NCBI GenBank assembly: GCA_009741485.1
Contig: CM019230.1
Location: 8,642,175-8,706,174 of the forward strand
Length of the DNA: 64,000 nt
Direction: 5' to 3'
Source: Malurus cyaneus samueli
Taxonomy: Eukaryota > Chordata > Aves > Passeriformes > Maluridae
The position numbers and the translations under genes are program-made. Below, one piece after another: positions 12,001-22,600 of this stretch. Position 1 is the first letter of the stretch, and every line of letters begins with the position of its first letter. A model generated the notes under the pieces. That model did no database searches and was not told where the DNA came from. It saw only the letters and a list, made by a program, of their open reading frames with translations.

Positions 12001-12376
12001 TTGCCAGACTGCACACTCTGGGTGCAGTGTCCCATGTTTCCTCTCTCAGACTATCCTGGCAAAGGGTCATTCTTTCAGCAGAGGACTCACCTCATCTGAC
12101 ATCAGACAGACCCAAACAGTCACCCCTCCCAAAAGAGCTGATTGGGACAGGTCAAACAAATCAACCTTCACCTCCTTCATTTCTCTTCTCACCTGAGAGC
12201 TTTTGTGCTCTTAGTTTTTAACTGGACACAGCTGAGCTTGCTCATAACAGATCAGAGGTTTTGGGCTATGGATGTGCAGGGAAAAGCACCCAGGTCAAAC
12301 AGGGAGACTCACTTGGACGGGGAGCAGCAACAGCCAGCAGCAGCAAACCCAAGCGCAGGAGGTGGGCACAGTCCAT
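9001..12376 (-). CDS. Small type I membrane protein with one Ig-V-like ectodomain (SECTM1/CD7-like plan, identity uncertain)
   Basis: Three minus-strand exons join in phase: 12376-12313, 11630-11313 and 9134-9001, giving 171 residues. Residues 1-21 are a signal peptide (MDCAHLL then a run of leucines). Residues 22-127 are the ectodomain, with cysteines at 49, 52, 57, 95 and 121 and N-glycosylation sites at N54 and N88. FSNGIIELV followed by VTVCFGQANSFLEGIY resembles the D-F strands of an Ig-V domain, but the cysteine expected two residues after the tyrosine is absent. Residues 141-162 span the membrane (GILFAFLFVGVLTGCAITYY) and a short basic tail RLRRGPGIV follows. The last exon could instead splice at a GTATAG donor just before the stop. 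Junction phases are 1/2 and 1/2, typical of Ig-domain exons. SECTM1 also lacks the Y-x-C cysteine, is interferon-induced and has this layout, but homology is my inference, not shown. An interferon-type promoter lies about 4 kb upstream. Confidence 0.65.
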
Positions 12377-13774
12377 GGGGCTGCCAGGGGAGCTCAGGTC
12401 CACTGGGGCTGGAGCTCTCCCAGATCCTCTGCAGGTCCAGGGCAGGCTCAGCAGGCTCCTGCCTCAATCTTCTCCCTGCTGGGACATTACAGGCAGTGCT
12501 CAGAACCCAGAGTCTCTGCTCTCTGTCTCCAGACTGAAAGGAAACAGATGATTGCAGCCCAGGGCACTGCGATGGCAGCAAAGGCACAGTGACCCTTGCA
12601 CTGCTCGGCTGCTGCTGCGCTCTGCAAGGGCTTTTGCAAGGGCCACACTCACAGCCCTTTCCACCTCTGGCTCATCCACAGCAGTAGGAGACACGTGGTC
12701 CTTCTGCAGGGAGAGGGAAATCCCTCCTGAGCCTGCTGGGCAGGAGATTCCGTGTCCAGGAACTCCAGGCAGTGGCCCTACACACACCCCTCAGCAATGC
12801 ACGCAACAAATAACAACTTGAGTTGCTGGTTTTTCCAAAAAACACCAAAAAGTTAAGAAGATGCTGAATGAATATTTCACTTGTCCTAAGATGAAGTATT
12901 TCTTGTCAAATTGAATTCTGTTTTTAATTTATAAGATGTGATGGGGGAAAATGAAGAAACAAACAAAAATTTGGCATTTATTTTCAAAAATCTCTTTTAT
13001 TTAATCAGAAGTTAATTTTTAACTATTTAAATGAAACGGTCTTGACTTTGTGTTGTGCGTTTTAGTAAAATATTTGCCAAATTAGAAAAAAAAATAGCAA
13101 TTTCACTTAACTTTGCTCACCAGACTAGCTCTGGAAAACACAAACTACTTTTTTCCTGGGAGCTTTTCATCAAAATCAGTCATTGAAACAACTTTTTTGC
13201 TATCACTACCTGAGAGTACCTCGAGGCAACTTCCAAATTAATTATGCCCTAATTTGTAGTTATACATTGAACAGAAATTGATAAATCTTATCTCTCATGG
13301 TTTGTGGAGATAAGATCTGGATCCGTTGTGGGTTCCACCCATTTCCCAGAAACGGGTGATCCAGGAGGAACGGCCGGCAGGTGGAGACCGAGTCCTTGAG
13401 CTGGGATTTCCTGTGGAATAAACCCTGGAACTCCGCAGCTCTCGGCAACTCTACACAGGTGAATCCAGGGAATCCAGAGCCGGCATCCTGCCCCTGCTCC
13501 ACACCTGCTCACATGGACAGTCCTGCAAGGATTTCCTCTGCCCCACCAGGTATTAACAACAATCTCTTCTCATTCTCTTGAAATACATCGAAAAATTGAC
13601 CCTACTTTTTTTTTGTTTTGTTTTGTTTGTTTGTTTGTTTTTTCCAGATCATTTGCATTTCACACATTACTTTATCGCGTTTCCTGATTTTCAAAGCACC
13701 AGTTAACAATACCAACCCCTCCTACCCTGCAGGTGACCAGAGTTCCAAGGGACCGACATCAATCTTGGACTTTC

Positions 13775-13910
13775 AGAATCATTAGTTTGGATAAGTCACT
13801 TAAGGCCATTGAGTCCAACAGAACTGCCAAATCCGTCACAAGATCACGTCCCCAAGTGCCAGCTCTACTTGTCTCTTAAATCCCTCCTGAGGATTTAGAC
13901 CCAGGATTCT
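13775..13910 (-). mobile_element. Degraded CR1 LINE 3' fragment
   Basis: 'agaatcattag.ttggataag...ttaaggccattgagtccaac' and 'caagtgccagctctac' correspond to the reverse complement of the CR1 3' end (cagaatcacagaatgg...gatcatcgagtccaac). Heavily diverged, so an old insertion. Confidence 0.6.
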
Positions 13911-16282
13911 CTGCACAGAGCAGCTGCAGCACATCTGACACAGTTACTTACCCAGAGGTTAAAATTCGTTTTTTCCCCAGTAATTTTCAGCCTGAGGTCT
14001 GCATCTTCTATCCTCATTCATTTGGTCCCCTCTTGTCTATGTGTGGTCTCCTTGCCCCTCTCCTCATTCTGCTCAAAGGACATCTCCCGTCCTCTTCTCT
14101 CTGGAGCCACTCCTTCCTATTCCCCCTCCTCTCTTGAGTTTCAATAGTCAGAACTTTGTCCAATAAATCTGTTCCCTCCCACTGATCTGTCATAAATCTG
14201 GAGACTTTCCAGCTGGCTTGGTCACCTCCTGACGTCAGTTTTAAATTTACTTTAATGAAACACTCAAATGAAACACTGAAGTGAAACACATTCTTTGGAT
14301 AGAAAATAATTTTTATTCCATTTTTTTTGCCTGCACCCTTTTCTTTTCAAAGTAATACAAACTTCCACTTTTCAGAGCAAGTGGAGTCATCTGCAGAGCT
14401 GTAACAAAGGCAGACCCTGAAAGCAGATCAGCTTCAAGCAGTGAGTGAATAAAGCAACAAACAGGAGGAGCTGGAGTTCCCTCAGCAAACATCAGCCACT
14501 CACACTCAGCTTCCCCCAGGTCAGACCTGACCCACAAACCTGCACACCTGAGATCACTGGCAGGAGAAAATGGATTTGACAGCAAATCTATAGAGCCATA
14601 ACAAGGTCCTTTGGTTTTGGTTTTGAAAGGATCTAATTGAGGAAACATCACCATCTGAAACTTTCAGGCCTTTTATTCTCCCATGGCATCATAACAAACA
14701 CAAGAAAATAAATAACTCCAGTGTTTGCCAAGAAGGAAATTCAGTCTCCAATGCAATGGCATCACTTTCAGCAGAGCAAAGCTTCTCTCTCAGAGTGAAA
14801 AGTCCCCCCAGACTGCCAGAGGAGCCAGCAGAGCAGAGCCGCTGCCCCAGGGTTGAGATGTCCTTCCTTCTCCAACCAACCGTTGAGTACAGTCATGGAC
14901 ACACAAATTCCAGTGCTGTTCTCCAGCTGCAAACATTGCATTTTGCCACCCCTTTCCCTCTTCCAGCCACACACCCTGGGCCCTATAGCTTTAGGAGTAT
15001 TTTAGTCCATGGGATTTATTGTCAGAACCAGCTGAACAAGACACCACAATCTCTAAAATATTTATCTGGTACCCTAAGGGTCCCATGGAGAATGCTTAAG
15101 CTGCAATCAGTTTGGAGATAATAATACACCGAAGGAAGTAAGGTAGCAAAAGACTAAACCCCAAAGTACTTCAGAAGATCCTATAGATTTTATTTTCTAT
15201 TCTTAGTTCCTTCCTAGAAAAGGAAATATTTCCAATATTTAAATAAGAGATAATCTTGGTATCACTTTCTTTATCCCTTTTCCCTCACTGGTGTGCTGTA
15301 TACCACTCTTAACAAGCCTTTGCAATAAGAACAAATAAAAACAAAACAAAACAAAATTATATGAAGGGATAAAGTAGCTCTTCCCAGAGTGGGTGTATGA
15401 GTGCAGTTTGTATCCACAGCTCCACAAAGCCATTGCAGAGAGAGCAACCAGCGGAACATCGTGGCTGAGCTGAGAAATCTCTGCAAAAAAAATCCTAAAT
15501 GTAAAGCACACTTTGGCTTTCCTTCTCTCTGAAAAAACTTTTTCACAGCAACCATTAGAAAACATTGGGGTTTTTTTTTCCTACTGGCAGTATATTAAAT
15601 ATAATGAAGTGTTCCACTAGTTTAACTTCTTCTATTTAAAACCACTGTCCTTAGTTACTAATGCTTCTTTTTGGTTCTGTTTCGTTTCATTCTGAACCCA
15701 GAGCTGCCAGGTTGGATTTCTTATGGGTGAGGTTGGTTGCACAATCAGCTCCAACTTGAGTGGCAGCTTCTTCTTGGAAAGGAGGGGAGCTGCAGGAATT
15801 TCTCCTGCACCCCTTCTTACAAATTCTCCCTTATTTGCAAACATGACAGGATAGCCCTTTTGAAAAAGAAGGTATTAGCAAGACACGCTAAGGAGCTGTG
15901 AGGGAAAAACAAGAAGGTTAATAGCTATGGGAAAAATTATTCAGGAATTACATTAACATGAAAATGCTGTAATACACTTATTCTATTATTTCTGTGGTCA
16001 TTCACACATAAAAATGCACCACTTGAAGAAGCTGTTGGGTTTCTGCATCCACACAATCACACAGAGCTTTGTGGAAGCTGCCACCCTGGGCAACTGCTGC
16101 TATTCAGTTACGAAGATTGCCAGCACCAGTAGCACACTTTCTTCCTCTTGGAGAAAAGGTGCAGCACTCCAACAATTTCCCTCCTGCCACAGACATTTCA
16201 GTGCCTGTTTCTGAATGTCTGCTTAGAAACAAGAAAGCAAGAATTGCAAGAGGACAGACTGGCTGCCAGACAGCACCATCTA

Positions 16283-16314
16283 AAGAAGAAGAAGAAGAAG
16301 AAGAAGAAGAAGAG
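16283..16314. repeat. (GAA)n microsatellite
   Basis: About ten GAA units lie inside the right copy of the duplication, just below the first exon. They are absent from the left copy, so the expansion is later than the duplication. Confidence 0.95.
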
Positions 16315-16408
16315 CATGCGAGTACCTCAGAAGCTCATGGTGTCCATGAGGATGTGTCATTCCTCTGTGCCCTTCCTTTGGGTCATGCCTCTGTGTTGTG
16401 CCATTTAC

Positions 16409-16490
16409 CTTCTCCCAGTGCCTGAGCAGCCGTTCCAACTCCCAGTTCATTGAGCTCCTCTTCCAGAGGAAATGCAGAAGTGACTGGAAG
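16409..16490 (-). other. Putative 5' leader exon of the Ig-like membrane-protein gene
   Basis: On the minus strand this follows the TATA-like box by about 25 bases and ends at a good donor, GAGAAG followed by GTAAAT (exon end 16409). It contains one ATG that opens MNWELERLLRHWEK up to the donor. Spliced to the signal-peptide exon, that frame is out of phase with the main protein, so it would act as an upstream ORF unless transcription starts below it. The exon is duplicated at about 3350-3275 with the ATG lost. Assignment to this gene rests on position, strand and spacing only. Confidence 0.45.
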
Positions 16491-16508
16491 CAAAAAAGGC
16501 TCCTCCCG

Positions 16509-16561
16509 TATTTAAAATGCCAGATGAAATCATAATAAGCAGGGTTTTCGCTTTCATTTCT
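16509..16561 (-). promoter_or_regulatory. Interferon-response-type promoter (ISRE plus TATA-like box)
   Basis: Plus strand 16543-16561 reads gttttcgctttcatttct; on the minus strand this is GAAATGAAAGCGAAAAC, which contains GAAANNGAAA, the core of an interferon-stimulated response element. About 25 bases downstream is a TTTTAAATA TATA-like box (16518-16509), and a leader exon follows at the expected distance. The element is retained in the diverged duplicate at 3440-3458. Together this suggests IRF/ISGF3 control of a minus-strand transcript, most plausibly the Ig-like membrane protein. Confidence 0.6.
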
Positions 16562-17240
16562 GGGCTGCAAGAACAATGTCAGACAGAACAATGCAAACGA
16601 TCAAATCCATGCTGCTGGGTGGTAACTGCAGGAAATGCAGTTGGGAAACAGGGGAAAAAACCAATCACATTCCCAAAACCTTCCCAGGAACCTGCCTAGG
16701 GGCACCTGGGCAGTCACCCTGTCCCTCTAGGTACTGCAGCAGAGATGTGAACAGATGGATTTGAGATCTGCTCATGAGTCTGGCACTACCTGGCCATGCA
16801 AGGGGGCCCAGGCTCAAGAAGTTCAGGGCCTGTAAGCCCAGGGTACAGATGAGGCTAAGTTCTACTGCTTTCTTCTCTCTTTTATCAGTGGGGTTTTTTT
16901 AGGGTGGCAAGGAGGAAAATCAAACTATCGAAGCAGATTTTCCCCTCTCAGCAAATGAAGCAAAAGGTTACAACAGAGTAGGACCCTGGGGAGCACCTAA
17001 CCCTCTCCTTTCCCTCTTCCCTACAGCTCCAGGTATCTCCACAAGCCACAAGATCTTTGCTTTGACTTGGCCACTGCCTTTGACACACATAAACCCTTTT
17101 TTTTTTTTTTTTTGCTTTGCAAGCTGTCACCAGAGGAAGTTACCAGCAGCAGTCCCTGTCCTGGGCTGCCAGAAACTGCAGCTGGATCTAAGAACAGCAA
17201 TGCTTCCTCCCAGTCCACAGTTCACCCTGTCACCAAGTCG

Positions 17241-19489
17241 CTGTTTTAATGCATTTTGTACCTATTTTCAGCACAAGATCCACAAACCAAAAAGTCCAAA
17301 TGAGCAGTTTCTGCTGGCAAACTTTTTTCCAGGAGAAAATGAGTGTTCCTGGAAGCATTAACATGCTTGGTTTATGCTGAGCGCTGCTTCCTGGTCCCTT
17401 GTGGAAGAGGTGGAGGCTGAGCCTTGAGGAGATACAATTTCAGGGGTTTATTTAGCAGACATCATACAGAACTGATCAGCCTTCAGTCTAATCACAGCAT
17501 TGCAAAGCCACATTGTCTCTCCAGTGAAAATGGGTGACCTGCTTTGCTCTCACGGTCCCAGCACAGGGCAGCAGCTTCTGTGTTAGAAAAATGCTCCAAA
17601 GCTGGAACATTTGTCTACCATTCTCATGGTGCAGGCTCAGAACACTAAATTGGAGACATTTCCTTGAAAAGAAACCTAAACCACCACCACCACAACCAAC
17701 ACAGCCAAAACCAGATAAACCAAAAAAATCTCCTTGTTTCCTTTATCTTGTGCCCTTCCTTCAGGCAGGATCTGCCCCGGCCTGGAAGGATCACCTCTAG
17801 GATATAAATAAGGTTTCTACATCTCTGGAGCAGTTGAATATTGACAACAATAAGTCACGAGGTGGGTAATCATTTCCAGGAATGAAGCACAAGGTGATGG
17901 AGCCATTCATGCAGCAGGCCCCAGGTCTGCAGGTTTTCTCCTTGCAGTCACCCACGCTATCAGTCTTACCTTCATGGTGACTTATGCTCCAAACGTAAGG
18001 TTAATGCTCCAAACAAACTGATGTGCTTGTCACAACCAGTTGGAACACGACATCATGCTGGATGCACACCCTGAGACACTCCTTGGCAGCAGAGGCTCAG
18101 CTGAGCTGAGCTCAGCCAGGACTGGTTTAACAGCTTGCAACACGTGATGTGAATTTGCACAAGCAAACGAGCTGCTCTATGGAATATTGCAGCAAAAATG
18201 CGTATTGTGTGGTTTTGGGGTTCCCCGAAGATTGCTTGGTTTTAGGAATTGCTGAGCCTGAACCCTTCACTCAAATTTAGCCAACCTAAACAGCACCTGT
18301 TCTAGTGAAAGCTGCCAGCAATAAAGATATCAATATTCAGAGAATCCGACTCAGACTTTCATTTTTTCTTTTGCCTTGAATCATTTTTCACAGGAAAGAT
18401 TAGTCTTCAAGAACAGGATTTGGTAACACCAAACCACACGAAAGTTATTTCAGATCCACCCCTTCCTCAGCACTGAGTTCCCCTGGCCCTGTCGTCATGT
18501 GATTTTTGCTCCTGATGAACAGGCACAGGAATGGTGTGAGGTCTCCCATGTGATGTCCCCTGCTTCAGAAACCCACCGGGTGCCAGGTGAGTCAGAACAT
18601 TTGGATACCAGAGCACGTTATCCAGCTGTCTGACAGCACCAAGCTGGATGGAACAAATTGAGGTGACCTTGAACACCACAAGGCAACAAGGACCAGCCCG
18701 GGATCTGCCCCCCAAGCCTGTGCAGTGGCACACAGAGCAGCCCCTGCTGCCAGGAGCTCGTGCCAGGCCCAGTAGCTGCACAGCCACCAAAATCCGCTCA
18801 CTCATTCACCGCAAGGATGACCCAATTGCTCTCTCAAGTATTAGGCAGCTTCTGTTTTTTCTTCTTCTTCTTTCTGTGTTTAAGTGGTGAGAGAGTTATT
18901 TTGAAGCCTTCCAAGAAGCTGCTTTCCCTGCAAGCCAAGCTCATGCACAACTTGTGCTTGTGCTCCATTTCACTGCCGACCTGTTTAGAGCTGCAGATGT
19001 TGGCTGGATCACCCTGAAACATTAATCTAGTCTGAGGAGACAGCAAGTGTGACTAAAGCATCTCTCTTCCACAGCTGAGTACTGGTTTTGTATTGTGAAC
19101 ATTGTGGAAAATCACCGTATGGAATGCAACCAAAAACTGTCTTGCAAGAAATACACATTGACAGCTTCAGGCTCTGTGGCAACGCTCCAAAGCCTCCGCA
19201 AAAACTGGAAATGAGTTTCCTCTAAAAGGCAGACCATTTCCTAGAACCCTGTCTTCCAACAGTGCCAAAATAGAACCATATCTGCTGTTGTGTCCCTTTA
19301 AATTCAAAATGTTTTGCTGTCTTTTCAGGAGAAACAGCACCCTTTTCTGAGCATTGGTGCACCCACTGTACATGTCCACAGGAGCTGGTTTTGACTGCTA
19401 TAGCACACTTAGTACCCAACAGCATCCCAGAGATCAGAATACACAGAGACCCAAAACCACTCTGGCTTTGCAGAGACACAACCTGAGAT
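17241..19489. other. Intergenic, no gene seen
   Basis: No frame with domain character. A pyrimidine tract of about 25 bases (tttttcttcttcttctttc) lies near 18856. I see no recognisable mobile element here. Confidence 0.55.
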
Positions 19490-19622
19490 GAGCTGAGCTG
19501 GTCAGAGAAGGTGCTAATAATGCCATGCTTGTGGGTTTGAACCCATATGGGCCATTCACTTACGAGCTGGACTTGGTGATCCTTCTGGGTCCCTTCCAAC
19601 TCAGAAAATTCTGTGATTCTGT
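19490..19622 (+). mobile_element. CR1 LINE 3' end, plus orientation
   Basis: Ends 'ggtgatccttctgggtccct.ccaactcagaa' followed by 'attctgtgattctgtga', the 8-bp-unit tail of avian CR1. Only the last 130 bases or so are recognisable. Confidence 0.75.
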
Positions 19623-22600
19623 GAACCAACAACCAAAGCAGTTCCACCTCAGTCTGAAACAGGATCAAAAGTCTTCTGTGAAAGGAAGCTGAAACAACTT
19701 ACAAGAATAAGTCGTTTATTTACGGCATAGTACCAAAACTAGCTGTTACAACTGTTCCTTTAATAAAAGAAAAGAAGGATCATAAAAGTGAGAACTTCAA
19801 ACTAAATCCAGAATGGGACCTACATTTTCTTTGATTACCCCCTGAAAAAAAACACCATGGCCTTTACAAATATTTGTTTCTCCACTGCTAAAGAGGACAT
19901 AAGGAAATTTAATTTTTCCTGAAATACCAGGTGTCTGAGATGATGAGACAAAGCCTACCAGTTATGTAGTGGTTTTTTTCCAAATCTCCCTTATCTGCAG
20001 AACCTACACTTTCATGTCTGCGTGGGACTCCCTTGTTAATCTGGTAAATCATGAAAGTAGTTCATGGAGTAATTTATGGCTGAAATGAAACGAAAACCAT
20101 AACTTTTTTTTATGGAAATGAAGGTAGTAGCATAAAAGAGATCTTTATAATTCAAATGATCAGACAATTCACCCGTCAGATATCTGTGTACCAGCAGGCA
20201 GCTGTTCACACAAGGAAGCTGCTCTCAGGCAGGTTTTTCCCAGGTTCACCAGATACAGGTCCCCGAGGTTTCCATATCACCATATCAGCAATTTGGCTGC
20301 AGATCTCAGGGCTGCAGCTTCTCTCTCACAGAGATGCTCCAGCCAATGCTGGGACATGTGGCTGCCATTGCACTCATATGCCAGGCTCAGGGCACCAGGC
20401 AGAACACGTTGTTGAGAGCCCAGGTAACAATCACACACACAGGTTGAATCGGCATCACTCCCCAGTACATCACATCCACTTCCCTCACATACCCTGAGCT
20501 TTTCTCCAGGTGCTGCCTTCTTTCCTGCATTCCTAGATGCTTTGGCTCAAGCTTTTCTGCTTTCTACCCCATCCCCTCTCCCTTCAGACCAAAAATCAGC
20601 CGAGTGTGACCCAAATGCAGGAGGAGGAAACTGCCTTCTGCAAGTGGATGATGGAAAATTATAAACATTTTAGGGCAGCCAGGAGCATCCTGTCAATAGG
20701 CAGAGCACACTGCATCCTTCCCCAGCCCCATCCAGGCAGGGATCCCCCATGTTGCAGAGGTGGTTCCCCGGGTTTCTGACTGACAGACAAATGTCTAACC
20801 TTTAAGGTAACAGCTGGGGAGATAATCTGATATACACTGTCTAGTGGTGACATAAATTTATAAGTTTTAATGGATCATTTCCTTTCCCTTTCCCCTCACC
20901 CCTAAAAATGCCATGGTTTAACATCTTATAAACCCCAGTGGCATATTGAGATATGTGGTGGGCCGTAAAATGCCTCCTCAGCTGAAAAACTGATGTTGCA
21001 TTGAATTCTTTGACAGCCAGCACTGTGACTTCATTGTAACAACACAATGACACACCTTGTCTTGCATTAACTAATCACCCTGAGACTTTAAAAAGTGTGT
21101 TCCTCTGAGCAGCCTGTGAAAGGAGTCACACAGCTTCTTTCAAAATGATCTTAAAGGAATGTGGTATTTCCTATATGCAATCCTGTCCTAAGGCACAGGT
21201 ATGTGTAGAGGGGGCCTAACACCCTTTGCCATAAGCTATACCTGCTTGCAGATTTGCCCTCCAGCCAGTAAGTCCACAAGGATTCATGCCCTGGAGGCCT
21301 AAGCAGCCGGGCTGCAGGGCGGTCAGATGGACTCATGGACAGACACACGGACAGACAGACAGTGAGGCAGCCTGCAGACCTCACCAGCACCATGGGCTCA
21401 TCGTCTGGGCTCACATATCAGCCCTGCACCTTGCCCTGGAGGTGGAAATCACAGCCCAGTCCAGGTGGAACACAGCCCAGTCACAGCCCAAGGGCACAGC
21501 CAAAACGCTCACCGTGCCAAGAAGAGATAACACCAAGCTGCTGATGGCGGGGCACCAGGCACCACTGCAGGATCCCAGAACAACCCTCAGCAGCTCTGAC
21601 TCCCTGGGGCCAAGGAATACTAGAAAAAAATAGTGAATTTCTCTTCCCCTTTGATCACACAGATTGTTTTTCTTCTCATTGCTTCCTTTCTGTTGAAACA
21701 TAAAACAAGCTTATCTTTGAGTTTATGGCTGCAGGGGAGATAACAGCCTGGGCTGTTGCCACATCATCTGATTGTGAGGACACGAGCTGTCTCCAAATAC
21801 TCAGCTCCAGGACTGCATCTTGCCTATCCCAACTCACCTTTTCCAACCCAGAGGCTGCAACCTGCCCACTCAGTTCTGTGATTTGATTTCCAAGCCCAGT
21901 CTTGTCCCTGTTTCCATGAGCCTGCTTGCTCTGACAAGAAAAATTTAACGTCTATGCTTTTTCTTAGAGCCTGTGACAGTCAATAACCTAATTTGAGCAC
22001 TCCTTGGAAAAGTCACTACTGAGGAATATTTGTAACCAGCCTCGTCCTCCTCCACCTATTTATTGTATTCCGAACTGCACAGACAAGGTTTGGTTAAGAG
22101 CATGTGTTGTTGTCTTTGCTTTAGCACTGGCCTCTGACTGGATGTGATACGTGCAGCCACAAGAAAGCTGAACCCCACCTAACTAACTCAGGAATGGTTT
22201 AAATACAAGCTATTGCTGCCACATGCTACTCCAGCTCGTAAAAACTGCTAATGGAGTGATATCTCACATAAAAATGGCCTAGAGCTCATTTTTCAGCCTC
22301 TGGGAAAAGCTGGGCTTGCGTGTTGGGACCATAATGGAAAGCACTTCCAGTTTGAAGTGAGTCACAAGTGGTCTGCGTGAGAAACAGCAATGACCAAATT
22401 ATTTCAGTTCTCCAAAGCAGAGGGCTGTACAGTGTGAGACAGGATAGGGCTCAGGAGGAGGCAGCCCCAAATGACTGATACCCCAACTTTGGACTTATTT
22501 GTTTTTAGAACCTCATTAACTGGTTTCTGTAAGAGTTGGATTCACTGGCCTGAGAAACAGATTCAGACTGGTCACAGACCCAAAGATTCACAGGTCTGAG

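Larger units (their letters stand above)
12377..16408 (-). other. Probable first intron of the Ig-like membrane-protein gene
   Basis: It runs from the donor of the putative leader exon (GAGAAG then GTAAAT) to an acceptor just before the start codon (ctggcag at 12381, four bases of leader, then ATG). Further leader exons could be hidden here. I see no coding exon. It contains a T/G-rich run with repeated 'tttg' units near 13603-13642 and a degraded CR1 copy at about 13775-13910. Confidence 0.4.
16330..17240. repeat. Right copy of the local segmental duplication (partner at about 3195-3990)
   Basis: It carries all the shared blocks of the left copy plus extra sequence: an insertion of about 100 bp at about 16690-16800, and a T-tract at 17097-17114 next to extra bases. 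The shared promoter and leader exon are better preserved here. Confidence 0.88.

Noticed and set aside
16280..16591. Minus frame with a poly-leucine end and plus frame with poly-glutamate
   Set aside because: Both homopolymers come from translating the (GAA)n microsatellite.
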